NCBI GenBank assembly: GCA_024275995.1
Contig: JAJRYB010000027.1
Span: 1-36,532 of the forward strand
Direction: 5' to 3'
Origin: Planctomycetota bacterium
GTDB lineage: Bacteria > Planctomycetota > Phycisphaerae > SM23-33
Length of the DNA stretch: 36,532 nucleotides
Shown: positions 15,596 through 23,413 of the stretch, in pieces
How positions within the stretch are numbered: position 1 is the stretch's first letter
Layout: each line of letters starts with the position of its first letter
The notes under the pieces: generated by a model
Told to the model about the DNA's origin: nothing
Seen by the model: the letters and a program-made list of their open reading frames with translations, nothing else
The model's database searches: none
Translations under genes and position numbers: made by a program

Positions 15596-16918
15596 ATGTC
15601 CGTGTGTAAATGCGGTCTTGCGATCCTGATAATATCGACCTGTATTACCGTCTCGACGATCGGTCAAACGCCCGCAACGCAGCCCGTCGGAGCGGACGCA
15701 GTGGAGCTGGCCGGTCAACTCTGGAAAATAATGCGCAGCGCGGACAGCGATTCGCCGGATCTCAAGGCCGCACGCAAGGAACTGCTTGGCCTTATCGCCA
15801 AGGCTCCGCCTGCGCAGAAGACGCTCATCGCCACGCGACTGATGGACCCCTCCGCCGGCGAGAGCATGAACGCCACCGCGCTGGAACTGCTCGGGAGAGA
15901 TCCAATTCCCCTCGAAGACGTCAGGAGCATGCTGTTCAATCAGGACAGATCGTATCGCCGGCGACTGCTTCTCCGGACGTACTATTCCTTCTGCCGAAGC
16001 GATCGCAAGAGTTCCGTCCTGAGCCCGCAGATGATGTTGAAGCTAGCGGACCTGCTGGCCGGGCGCGTCGAAAAGCTCGCCGGGAAGAAACCCCCGTACG
16101 GCGAGCAGCGCCTCCTGGTGCGTTTGTGCGCCTCCATACTGTCGCCTTTCGCCTACGCCGCCCGGGACGAGCGCGAAGTGCGGCGTTTTTTCGGCGCGAT
16201 GCGCGTTTACGCCAAGACGGCTGAGCGGGGCGAGGCCTTCGGCGAGACCGCTCGCGGCTGGCTTACGCTGCATGCGCGGCGCGAGGGGCTTGTAGCAAAC
16301 GCCGAATCGGCGCTGCTTGCACTTGGGCACTGGAACCCCCTGATCCGCTGGAAGGCGTCCGCCTTCCTCGGAAAGCTTTCCACCAGCGATCCGGACGCGA
16401 TCCAGCAGACATGGGCGCTTCTGGACGATCCGCGAGACGAGGTCCGTGCCGCGGCTGCGAGAGTGTTCGTCTTCGCCGGACAGGCCAATCCCGAGAAGGT
16501 CGTTCCGCGCATGGTCCGAATCATCACCGAAGATCGCGGCGTTATCGTCCAGGCCGCCGCTGCCGAGGTGCTCGCCGCTTACGCGCATGGAACGGACGTG
16601 GCGATCCAGCCGCTGCTGGATGCGTTCAAGAACCGTCGGCGACCTGGAGCTAAACGCACCGGAAGCATTCTGCTCGCGCTGTCGCACCTGGCCGTGAGGG
16701 CGACGGATGAGCAGAAAAAACGCATTCTCGACCTGGCGGTAAAATCTCTCCGACGCTCCACGAAGGGCGCCCTGGCTGCTCTGAAAGCGCTTGGTCCTTA
16801 CGCGCAGCGGGCCGTCGGCGCCATCGTCAAATATCGCGACGCCGCCGACAGATTCCAGCGACGCTACATAAACCAGCACGTCCTTCCGGCGATAATGCAG
16901 CGACCGACACGCGAATGA
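15596..16918 (+). CDS. Secreted HEAT-repeat protein
   Basis: A 440-residue protein with an N-terminal hydrophobic export segment (CGLAILIISTCITVSTIGQ) and then alpha-helical repeats. HEAT-like units are clearest at NPLIRWKASAFLGKLSTSD, ALLDDPRDEVRAAAARVFVF and ITEDRGVIVQAAAAEVLAAY. Such arrays form binding surfaces and have no chemistry of their own. The start is uncertain: AAGGAG ends only one base before the ATG at 15596 but seven bases before the in-frame GTG at 15602, which therefore has the better ribosome-site spacing. The gene follows dsbD by 87 bases with a hairpin between. The function is unknown. Confidence 0.7.
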   Translation: MSVCKCGLAILIISTCITVSTIGQTPATQPVGADAVELAGQLWKIMRSADSDSPDLKAARKELLGLIAKAPPAQKTLIATRLMDPSAGESMNATALELLGRDPIPLEDVRSMLFNQDRSYRRRLLLRTYYSFCRSDRKSSVLSPQMMLKLADLLAGRVEKLAGKKPPYGEQRLLVRLCASILSPFAYAARDEREVRRFFGAMRVYAKTAERGEAFGETARGWLTLHARREGLVANAESALLALGHWNPLIRWKASAFLGKLSTSDPDAIQQTWALLDDPRDEVRAAAARVFVFAGQANPEKVVPRMVRIITEDRGVIVQAAAAEVLAAYAHGTDVAIQPLLDAFKNRRRPGAKRTGSILLALSHLAVRATDEQKKRILDLAVKSLRRSTKGALAALKALGPYAQRAVGAIVKYRDAADRFQRRYINQHVLPAIMQRPTRE

Positions 16919-16932
16919 CCGATCCGAGTCCC

Positions 16933-16960
16933 TTGTTACTTCCAGCGATTACGGTAGAAT
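16933..16960 (+). promoter_or_regulatory. Promoter placing lepA on a leaderless transcript
   Basis: TTGTTA (16933-16938), a 16-base spacer and TAGAAT (16955-16960) are followed by only six bases before the lepA ATG. Transcription would begin at or next to the start codon, and no Shine-Dalgarno sequence is present. Confidence 0.6.
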
Positions 16961-16966
16961 CCCTGC

Positions 16967-18775
16967 ATGGATTCGAGTCGGATTCGGAACTTCAGTATCA
17001 TCGCTCACATCGACCACGGTAAAAGCACCCTGGCCGATCGCGTCCTCCTGCGCACCGGAGCTATCACGCGGCGCGAGTTTCACGACCAGATGCTCGACGA
17101 TATGGACCTCGAGCGCGAGCGGGGGATAACCATCAAGTCCTCCGCCGTGACGGTCGAGTTCGCCTACGGCGGCGAAACCTACATGCTCAACATGATCGAC
17201 ACGCCCGGGCACGTGGACTTCCACTACGAGGTCTCCAGGTCGCTCACCGCATGCGAAGGGGCGCTGCTGGTGGTGGATGCCGCACAGGGCGTCGAGGCGC
17301 AGACCGTCGCCAACGTCCACCTCGCCCAGCGGACCGGACTGGTGCTGGTCCCGGTGGTGAACAAGATCGACCTTCCCTCGGCTTCTCCGGAAGACACTGC
17401 GATGGAAATCGAGCATCTGCTCGCCAGCAGCGGCCAGCAGCGTGCGGCTGAGGATTGCATATTCACTTCCGCAAAGAGCGGCGAAGGTGTGGAGGAAATG
17501 CTCCGGGCTATCGTCGAGCAGCTTCCCCCGCCCTCCGGCGACGCAGACGCCCGGGTCAAGGCGCTTATCTTCGACAGCGCGTACGACGATTATCGCGGCG
17601 TCGTGGTCTACGTTCGCCTTGTGGACGGAAAGCTGAACGTCGGCGAAAAAATATGCATGATGGGCACCGGCAGCGTTTACCAGATCAGCGAGATGGGCAA
17701 GTTTCGCCCGCATCCCCAGCGCGTGCAATCCCTCTCGGCCGGCGAGGTCGGGTACATCGTCGCGTCGATCCGCTCCCTGGCGGCCGTGCACGTGGGCGAC
17801 ACGATCACGCTCGTCAATAATCCCGCAGCCGAGGCGCTCGAGGGCTATCGCCCGCCAAAGCAGATGGTCTTCTCGGACTTCTACCCCGGTCCCAATACGC
17901 AGTTCCCCGAACTCCGCGAGGCGCTGGAAAAACTCCTGCTCAACGACGCGTCGCTCACGTTCCAACCCATCAGCTCGGAGGCGATGGGCTTCGGCTTCCG
18001 CTGCGGCTTCCTGGGGATGCTGCACATGGAGATCGTCCAGGAACGCCTGGAACGCGAGCATGGGATCGAGGTCGTCCAGACCGCCCCGACGGTCCCGTAC
18101 GAGGTGCTGCTGAAGGACGGAAGCACCGTCGAGGTAGACTCGGCCGGCGATCTTCCGGAGGCGAACCACCTCGAGGAAATCCGGGAGCCTATCGTGAAGG
18201 TGGACCTGATCGTTCCGTCCGACGCCATCGGAGCGGTGATGCAACTTTCCGAAGACCGTCGGGCGACGTATATCGAGACGGATTATCTCTCGAAGGATCG
18301 GGTGATACTTTCTTACGAGTTCCCGCTGGCGGAGATTATTTACGATTTCTACGACAAGCTCAAAAGCGCCACTCGCGGCTACGGTACGATGGATTACGAG
18401 ATCAGCGGATATCGCGCAAACGACCTGGTGAAGCTGGACGTGCTGGTGAACAATCAGTGCGTCGACGCGCTGTCGATTATCTGCCACCGCTCCAAGGCCG
18501 ACCTGCGCGGACGGGAGATCATCCGCAAGCTCCGCAAGGAGATCAGCCGGCACATGTTCGAGATCCCGCTCCAGGCGGCGATAGGTTCGCGCGTTATCGC
18601 ACGCGAGACCATAAAGGCCCTTCGCAAGAACGTCACTGCCAAGTGCTATGGTGGCGACGTAACGCGGAAACGCAAGCTGCTGGAAAAACAGAAGGCCGGG
18701 AAGAAGCGGATGAAGATGGTCGGGAACGTCGAGATCCCCCAGAAGGCGTTCCTGGCCGTGCTGGAAGGCGATTAG
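16967..18775 (+). CDS. lepA: Elongation factor 4 (LepA) GTPase
   Basis: A complete 602-residue translational GTPase, normal length. G motifs: AHIDHGKSTLADR (G1), the RGITIKSSAVTV region (G2), DTPGHVDFHYEVSRSL (G3), NKIDLPSA (G4) and TSAKSGEG (G5). Domains II, III and V follow. The LepA-specific C-terminal domain ends in KCYGGDVTRKRKLLEKQK, then AGKKRMKMVGNVEIPQKAFL. LepA acts on stalled or immature ribosomes in the cytoplasm. The ATG is fixed by the conserved N-terminus (SRIRNFSIIAHIDHGKST) and by a promoter ending six bases upstream. Neighbouring genes are unrelated, so it is probably a single-gene unit. Confidence 0.97.
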   Translation: MDSSRIRNFSIIAHIDHGKSTLADRVLLRTGAITRREFHDQMLDDMDLERERGITIKSSAVTVEFAYGGETYMLNMIDTPGHVDFHYEVSRSLTACEGALLVVDAAQGVEAQTVANVHLAQRTGLVLVPVVNKIDLPSASPEDTAMEIEHLLASSGQQRAAEDCIFTSAKSGEGVEEMLRAIVEQLPPPSGDADARVKALIFDSAYDDYRGVVVYVRLVDGKLNVGEKICMMGTGSVYQISEMGKFRPHPQRVQSLSAGEVGYIVASIRSLAAVHVGDTITLVNNPAAEALEGYRPPKQMVFSDFYPGPNTQFPELREALEKLLLNDASLTFQPISSEAMGFGFRCGFLGMLHMEIVQERLEREHGIEVVQTAPTVPYEVLLKDGSTVEVDSAGDLPEANHLEEIREPIVKVDLIVPSDAIGAVMQLSEDRRATYIETDYLSKDRVILSYEFPLAEIIYDFYDKLKSATRGYGTMDYEISGYRANDLVKLDVLVNNQCVDALSIICHRSKADLRGREIIRKLRKEISRHMFEIPLQAAIGSRVIARETIKALRKNVTAKCYGGDVTRKRKLLEKQKAGKKRMKMVGNVEIPQKAFLAVLEGD

Positions 18776-18802
18776 CTCCGTCGCGCCCGCCTTCGTTCCC
18801 TG

Positions 18803-19903
18803 TTAACCAGCCCGTTTTACCGGACGGGTTCCGGGTTGTTCGAATCGCCCTTCAATCAGGCTGATTGCCTGCTCTGCGCGATAGCGTCGCAATTTGACGG
18901 GAGTGATATTCACCGTCGTCAGACTCTTGAGAATGTCATTGGCCCGGATGCGCACCTCCTGGGAGGCAGTCTCCCTGGCGACGTTCTGGATGATGGGCTG
19001 GATAGGCCGTCCCATCCGGATCAGTGCCTCCGAGGCGGCATCACGCTTGCGCCAGTTATCGTCGCCCAGTTGCGCTATCAGGCGGGCTAGTTCTTTCTGA
19101 TCTACCGGCCTGGTCTTATCGCTCAGGTGCTTGCGAAGGAACGCCGCGGCCGGCTTACCGGCAGCTACGAACCTCCACTTGGCACGATGCGCCTCCATCG
19201 GATCCTTGCCTCCCAGTTGCTCCCAGAGTTGTTGGAACTGCTTTGGGCCGGCAGGGACCGGGCCGCCGAGGACCTCAACCTTCACGTTATCCAGGCCCCA
19301 TGACTCGTCGTCAACGTCCACGATGTTCCCGGTCGCGGAAAAATCAAACCCGACAGCATCGGCAGTGTGCGGAAAGGTGAACGAGAACTTGTATACCGAA
19401 TCGGCGCGCTTGCCGTTCCAGAGGAACCCCAGCTTGTTGAGGGAGGCCGCTCCGGTCTGGGCCGGGTAGGCGCCCTGCCGTAGATCGTCGGGAAAGGCCT
19501 GCAAACCCACCGCGTTGTCGTAGCTGAAGCTTGTCTCCATGAGTACGGGTCCGCCGGTGACGGTAATCATCCACGGGTCGGGACCCCACTTGGCATGGTA
19601 GCCGTCCCACGATCCGATGACGTAGAGATCGAAGGAAATGCGAACGAACTTGTGGGCGGGAAGTTTCTTGAGCGTCAGGGAAACCTTCGTCTTGGCAAAC
19701 TGGCCCAGGAAGCGGTCTTTACCGCTGGGCGTGACGGAGAGGTTCCTGTTCGACCATTCTGCCCCGGCGGCCTCCGTAAAGTCGTTGAAGTAGACGCTCC
19801 TTGCTACGTGAGCGCCCTTGCCTGCCTGCCCGACCTCCTGAGCAGGCGACAGGGAACAGATCGCCACGACAACCGTCACAGAGATCGCCATACTTAGTCT
19901 CAT
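18803..19903 (-). CDS. Secreted jelly-roll plus HEAT-like repeat protein
   Basis: A 366-residue protein started at 19903, where AAGGAAGG precedes the ATG and a signal peptide follows (MRLSMAISVTVVVAICSLSP). Residues about 35-240 look like a concanavalin/jelly-roll sensor-type domain: VYFNDFTEAAGAEWSN, RFLGQFAKTKVSLTLKKLPA, VRISFDLYVIGSWDGY and SWGLDNVKVEVLG. This pattern is widespread in planctomycete exported proteins. The C-terminal part (ELARLIAQLGDDNWRKRDAA followed by SEALIRMGRPIQPIIQ) is a HEAT-like repeat. It probably binds carbohydrate or protein outside the cytoplasm. The gene converges on lepA with only 27 bases between stops. The function is unknown. Confidence 0.65.
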   Translation of the reverse strand: MRLSMAISVTVVVAICSLSPAQEVGQAGKGAHVARSVYFNDFTEAAGAEWSNRNLSVTPSGKDRFLGQFAKTKVSLTLKKLPAHKFVRISFDLYVIGSWDGYHAKWGPDPWMITVTGGPVLMETSFSYDNAVGLQAFPDDLRQGAYPAQTGAASLNKLGFLWNGKRADSVYKFSFTFPHTADAVGFDFSATGNIVDVDDESWGLDNVKVEVLGGPVPAGPKQFQQLWEQLGGKDPMEAHRAKWRFVAAGKPAAAFLRKHLSDKTRPVDQKELARLIAQLGDDNWRKRDAASEALIRMGRPIQPIIQNVARETASQEVRIRANDILKSLTTVNITPVKLRRYRAEQAISLIEGRFEQPGTRPVKRAG

Positions 19904-19984
19904 TCGACGCCTTCCTTTATCGAGGTCTCTTGTAGAAAGCGGAAAACAGGGGAGCAGGGTGCCGACTTGCAATCTGCCAAAAGC

Positions 19985-20012
19985 ATGATAACACAATCGG
20001 GACGATCAGCAA
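19985..20012 (-). promoter_or_regulatory. Weak candidate promoter for the secreted jelly-roll/HEAT gene
   Basis: On the minus strand TTGCTG (20007-20012), a 16-base spacer and TATCAT (19985-19990) lie about 80 bases before the ATG. The -35 match is poor. Confidence 0.25.
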
Positions 20013-20134
20013 GCTGGAATCGCCGGCGTGGTTTTGGTAGATCCGGGCGCCCTGACTGAACCTCCCGTGGCCGTGACGGAAGGGTATTTTGTTCGCAGCC
20101 AGGGAGCGATGAGCTGCGCCGGGGGCGGTAAGGG

Positions 20135-20170
20135 TAAAATAAAACGGCTGCCTGCGATAACAGGCAGCCG
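20135..20170 (-). terminator. Intrinsic terminator of tRNA-Glu
   Basis: A perfect 10-base stem (CGGCTGCCTG / CAGGCAGCCG, 20145-20154 and 20161-20170) with a six-base loop is followed on the minus strand by TTTTATTTTA. It starts eight bases beyond the tRNA 3' end. Confidence 0.88.
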
Positions 20171-20177
20171 CTCAGGA

Positions 20178-20250
20178 TACCCCCAAGGGGAGTCGAACCC
20201 CTGTCTCCAGGATGAGAACCTGATATCCTAGGCCACTAGACGATGGGGGC
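20178..20250 (-). tRNA. tRNA-Glu (anticodon CTC)
   Basis: A 73-base cloverleaf on the minus strand. The acceptor GCCCCCA pairs with TGGGGGT (G1-U72 wobble). The D-arm GTCTAGTGGCCTAGGAT is close to E. coli tRNA-Glu. The anticodon stem TCAGG/CCTGG encloses loop TTCTCAT with anticodon CTC, and the T-arm is AGGGG-TTCGACT-CCCCT. CCA is not encoded. It decodes GAG. A promoter and a terminator flank it, so it is a single-gene unit. Confidence 0.93.
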
Positions 20251-20306
20251 ACGTGTTACGCAGTTGCGCCCAGCCCGCAAATGCCGCGGGTTTCCTGGAA
20301 CGCGGT

Positions 20307-20335
20307 ATCCTATCGGCGGTGCCTGGGACGGTCAA
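20307..20335 (-). promoter_or_regulatory. Promoter of tRNA-Glu
   Basis: TTGACC (20330-20335), a 17-base spacer and TAGGAT (20307-20312) on the minus strand lie about 57 bases before the tRNA 5' end. Confidence 0.6.
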
Positions 20336-20545
20336 GGCGTTTGTCGCCTGGCGCGAACATTTTGACGCGGAAGGCGCGACCGCGTAAACTTGTCGAGTCT
20401 GAATCAGACCCCACAGGGAGGGCGTCACGTTTTATTGATACTCGTATTGTAAACGTAAATCTTCGGTCTTCGTTCAGGTCTGATTTGACGGCTTTAACCT
20501 GTCTCCGGCAGGTCGCATTGGTAATGCGCAGATTAGTAGAGAGCT

Positions 20546-21682
20546 ATGAATCCTTCGCCTATACGCCTGGATATTTACCGCACGGTGATACCGATGCGGA
20601 ATTTCGAGCACGCAGCCGCGGCGCGAACCGTAGCCGAGGCGATTGTCACGCGCCTGGAGTTTTCCGACGGGACGGTCGGATGGGGCGAGACGCTTCCGCG
20701 GAAGTACGTCACCGGCGAGACTCTCGAGAGTGTCGCCGAAGACATTTCCGAGCGCATCTGGCCGGTCTTTCTCGATCGCATGTCACAGGCGTCCGATCCG
20801 GTGGAGATTCATGATCCGGTCCCTCTTCGAGACGATACAGGCCGATGCATGAACGCAGCCACCTGCGCGATGGAACTGGCGGCGTCCGGGGTTCTGCGAC
20901 CGGAGTGGGGACTGGTCGCACCGGGTAAGATGTGCGCCCGCGTGAGCGGCATTCTCGGTTCGTCCGATCCGGCGGAAACAGCAAGGCGACTGCGCCGGAT
21001 GCGATGGTTCGGCCTGAGGGATTTCAAGCTGAAGCTGGGCTTCGGAGAGCGGACCGACGCGGAGAACCTGCGGATCGTCCACAAGCGCATCGGTGGGGCG
21101 ATTCGAAAGGGCAAGTGCACGTTGCGGGTAGACGTCAACGGCGGGTGGGACGCCGATTCCACGCCGCAGCGTATCGCCAGGCTGAAACCTTACGGCGTGT
21201 GCGTCGTCGAGCAGCCCGTCTTCTGCGAGGCGCGGGAACTGGCGGACCTGGCCTTCAAGTGCGACCTGCCTCTCATGGCGGACGAATCGCTGCTGAACGA
21301 GCGCGACGCCGAGGCGCTTCTCGCCGAACCGCACCGCGTATGGTGGAACATACGCATCAGCAAGAACGGAGGGCCGGGCCGGGCGCTGAAACTCATGCGC
21401 ATCGCAGCGACGGACCACGTCAATTTCACGCTCGGATGTATGGTCGGTGAAAGCTCGATACTCTCGGCAGCACAACGGAGGCTGCTCGAAGAGGGAATTG
21501 CGCCGAGGTTCGTGGAGGGCAACTACGGCAGGTTTCTCCTGGCGGACGATCTGACAAGCCCGTCGATCAGGTTCGCCTACGGCGGGAAAATCAAACCGCT
21601 GGCGGGAAAAGGGCTTGGCGTGAAAGTTCTACCCGAAAAGCTCAAGCTGTACGCTACGCTGATCGCCACGCTCACGGCGTAA
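20546..21682 (+). CDS. Enolase-superfamily enzyme (MLE/dipeptide-epimerase-like)
   Basis: A 378-residue protein with the full catalytic set of the muconate-lactonizing subgroup: K161 and K163 (FKLKLGFG), metal ligands D196 (RVDVNGGWD), E222 (VVEQPV) and D246 (LMADES), and K273 (ISKNGG). The N-terminal capping domain starts at PIRLDIYRTVIPMRNFEHA. Such enzymes abstract a proton next to a carboxylate. Dipeptide epimerase, o-succinylbenzoate synthase and muconate cycloisomerase are all possible, and no neighbouring pathway gene settles which. The ribosome site before ATG 20546 is weak. A hairpin and a T-run follow the gene. Superfamily is certain, the substrate open. Confidence 0.88.
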   Translation: MNPSPIRLDIYRTVIPMRNFEHAAAARTVAEAIVTRLEFSDGTVGWGETLPRKYVTGETLESVAEDISERIWPVFLDRMSQASDPVEIHDPVPLRDDTGRCMNAATCAMELAASGVLRPEWGLVAPGKMCARVSGILGSSDPAETARRLRRMRWFGLRDFKLKLGFGERTDAENLRIVHKRIGGAIRKGKCTLRVDVNGGWDADSTPQRIARLKPYGVCVVEQPVFCEARELADLAFKCDLPLMADESLLNERDAEALLAEPHRVWWNIRISKNGGPGRALKLMRIAATDHVNFTLGCMVGESSILSAAQRRLLEEGIAPRFVEGNYGRFLLADDLTSPSIRFAYGGKIKPLAGKGLGVKVLPEKLKLYATLIATLTA

Positions 21683-21719
21683 CGGCGAGACCTGCGAGAA
21701 TCGAAATGAATGGCCGCTT

Positions 21720-21785
21720 ACAGCCCACGGATGACTATCTGTGGGCTGTGAAGGCTTCAACGCGGCTCCATGGCGGTTTTTTTTT
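21720..21785 (+). terminator. Dispersed hairpin copy 2 and possible terminator after the enolase-like gene
   Basis: ACAGCCCAC and GTGGGCTGT (21720-21728, 21741-21749) form a stem, extended by GAT/ATC inside the 12-base loop. A run of nine T follows at 21777-21785, but 27 bases lie between stem and T-run, so termination is plausible rather than clear. The 30-base hairpin is a relative of the one at 15514-15543. Confidence 0.5.
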
Positions 21786-21948
21786 CGACCGCCGCCCTTT
21801 TTCCCCATCCCTCGGCGCGTTATACTGAAAAGGGAGTTGTGGCATTTTATCCATCGTTTGATTCGATCGTCCGGCTGGCTCCTGTTATGGGCAATAGTTG
21901 AGGTTGAATATGGACGATGGCAAATAGGGCGCTGAAAGGGTCGGCACA

Positions 21949-22905
21949 ATGAAACTTCGCGCATTTACGTTGGGTGAGCCCTTCGACGTTGCTCAGGGCA
22001 AGTTGCCTGTAGTGAGGAAGCGTAAACGCTGTGCGTTTACGCTTATCGAACTATTGGTTGTCATAGCGGTCCTGTCGATACTGATCGCCATGCTCACGCC
22101 GACGCTTCGAGTCGCCAGGGACCTTGCCGGAACGGAGACCTGCAAGTCCAACCTGAAAACCCACAGCGTCGCCGTAGCGCAATTCACGGCCGACTACATG
22201 GGCTATCTTCCGGCAAACAGTTCCAGCAGGCCCAGACATAACCAGAATGTTTCTCCGCAATGGTATCCGGATGGTGCATTCTGGGAGTTCAGTGGCGCTG
22301 GCTCAGGCAGCGACGTCATTAATGGCGAGAGTTGGTGCGAGAAGCACGAGTATCTCGACGGCGTCTTTGTTCCGTCGTTCTGGCCTTACTACGAGGAAAT
22401 TTCCAAAGGCAACGGGTGGATATGCCCGACCCATCCGCGCGCCGGCGAGACCAAGGCTTTTGACAGCATGACAAACTGGGAGCGGGGCACTCACCCCTTT
22501 TATGGCTGGTCCGGATCCAACCGCACCTTCTACCTCATGAATGCGGAGGCCTCATCCAGATGGAAACCCGTGGAACCTTATATGACCCGCCGGAAGCGCC
22601 GCATACAAGCCATTCTTCGGCCTGGCGAATTAATGATGTTTACCGACCGGCGGGACTACCTTGACGATGACGACCAGGACTTCACGACCACGTCGTTTTA
22701 TCGATGGACTGCGACGATAGCCGCTCCGGGCCAGAGCGTGGGCAGTTCGATGGACGACATCGGCCTGCATCACCAGAAGGGTTTTAACGCGAGCTTTGTG
22801 GACGGGCACGTCAAGCGGATAAAAGTTGGGCTTCCCATGGATCAGTACCTCGATTCCCACACGGAAGGCGATCTCCGCTGGGAAAACTTCGTGAACGATC
22901 CGTAA
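21949..22905 (+). CDS. Type II pseudopilin-like protein with H-X9-DG motif
   Basis: A 318-residue protein with the prepilin cleavage/methylation segment CAFTLIELLVVIAVLSILIA, then a large C-terminal domain ending in HHQKGFNASFVDG, the H-X9-DG motif of planctomycete pseudopilin-like proteins. These are processed by a prepilin peptidase and held in the inner membrane. The leader is unusual. ATG 21949, with AAGGG upstream, first gives MKLRAFTL, then about 17 residues encoded by a repeat-like insert (EPFDVAQGKLPVV), then RKRKRCAFTL, so the AFTL motif occurs twice. A GTG at 22012 would give a normal short leader but has no ribosome site. The role of this family is not established. Confidence 0.85.
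   Translation: MKLRAFTLGEPFDVAQGKLPVVRKRKRCAFTLIELLVVIAVLSILIAMLTPTLRVARDLAGTETCKSNLKTHSVAVAQFTADYMGYLPANSSSRPRHNQNVSPQWYPDGAFWEFSGAGSGSDVINGESWCEKHEYLDGVFVPSFWPYYEEISKGNGWICPTHPRAGETKAFDSMTNWERGTHPFYGWSGSNRTFYLMNAEASSRWKPVEPYMTRRKRRIQAILRPGELMMFTDRRDYLDDDDQDFTTTSFYRWTATIAAPGQSVGSSMDDIGLHHQKGFNASFVDGHVKRIKVGLPMDQYLDSHTEGDLRWENFVNDP
21974..22010 (+). repeat. Repeat-like insert encoding EPFDVAQGK in the pseudopilin leader
   Basis: The segment containing GCCCTTCGACGTTGCTCAGG resembles dispersed intergenic repeats recalled from environmental genomes, whose translation reads PFDVAQGK. GCCCT/AGGGC flank it as short inverted arms. Related words GCATTTACGTTG (21961-21972) and GCGTTTACGCTT (22033-22044) lie on either side. 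Confidence 0.45.
22018..22044 (+). repeat. Perfect 12-base inverted repeat in the pseudopilin leader
   Basis: AAGCGTAAACGC and GCGTTTACGCTT are exact reverse complements separated by TGT. The hairpin covers the codons just before the prepilin cleavage region, about 70 bases into the gene. Confidence 0.7.
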
Positions 22906-23413
22906 CATGTCGGGACTGAGCAGGAAAGACGCTTCCTAGCGACTCGTATCACCGCGAGGCGCTGATCTATCCGGCGCAGCTTCAGCGAAGCAGGCGCCGG
23001 CACTACACAACTCTCCACGCGAACGAAGTAACCATGCCCCATATCGCACGATATGGGCTTGGACGGTTCGGATGTAGTTCCTATTGTCTATGATCGTGTC
23101 CATGTTAGCAGTATATGACAATAGAATAGCATTGCAGGCCATCGCTCTCTGAGCGAATGTCGTGTAGCATGCGGCTTGATAAGTTCCCTGCAAGAGGTAA
23201 GTTTTTTCAGTGATTGGTTTCGGCGAGAGGTCAGGGAGGCGATTCATCGTCCAGTGGCGACCGGCCGACCGTTAAGCGGAGGGGAAACGAAATCTTCCCC
23301 GCCCTCGAGAGTTTCTATCCTCCGCTCGCCAGAGCGCTGCGGGAGAGGTACGAGTTGGATTCGGTGTGACCGGGCCGGTTTGTCGCGTTACAGTGGAATA
23401 GAGAACCCTGCAA
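22906..23413. other. 508-base intergenic region before the glycan operon
   Basis: No supported gene on either strand. It holds a perfect palindrome at 23038-23057 and an eight-base inverted pair CTATTGTC/GACAATAG (23081-23088, 23117-23124). A further inverted pair AGCGGAGG/CCTCCGCT (23275-23282, 23319-23326) encloses GGGGAA/TTCCCC. The promoter of the downstream operon probably lies here, but no -35/-10 pair stands out. Confidence 0.5.
23038..23057. promoter_or_regulatory. Candidate operator palindrome of the glycan operon
   Basis: CCCATATCG-CA-CGATATGGG is a perfect palindrome with nine-base arms, about 355 bases before the first gene. Size and symmetry fit a dimeric repressor site; no regulator gene is nearby. 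Confidence 0.4.

Noticed and set aside
16949-18553. Long minus-strand frame of 534 codons opposite lepA.
   Set aside because: Shadow of lepA, produced by GC-rich codon bias; no motif of its own.
19943-19953. AAAACAGGGGA upstream of the secreted jelly-roll/HEAT gene resembles one end of the REP unit.
   Set aside because: Too short and without an inverted partner to call a repeat copy.
22936-23247. Minus-strand frame of 103 codons in the region before the glycan operon, considered as a regulator gene.
   Set aside because: No helix-turn-helix or other family motif, and it crosses the palindrome; not supported as a gene.
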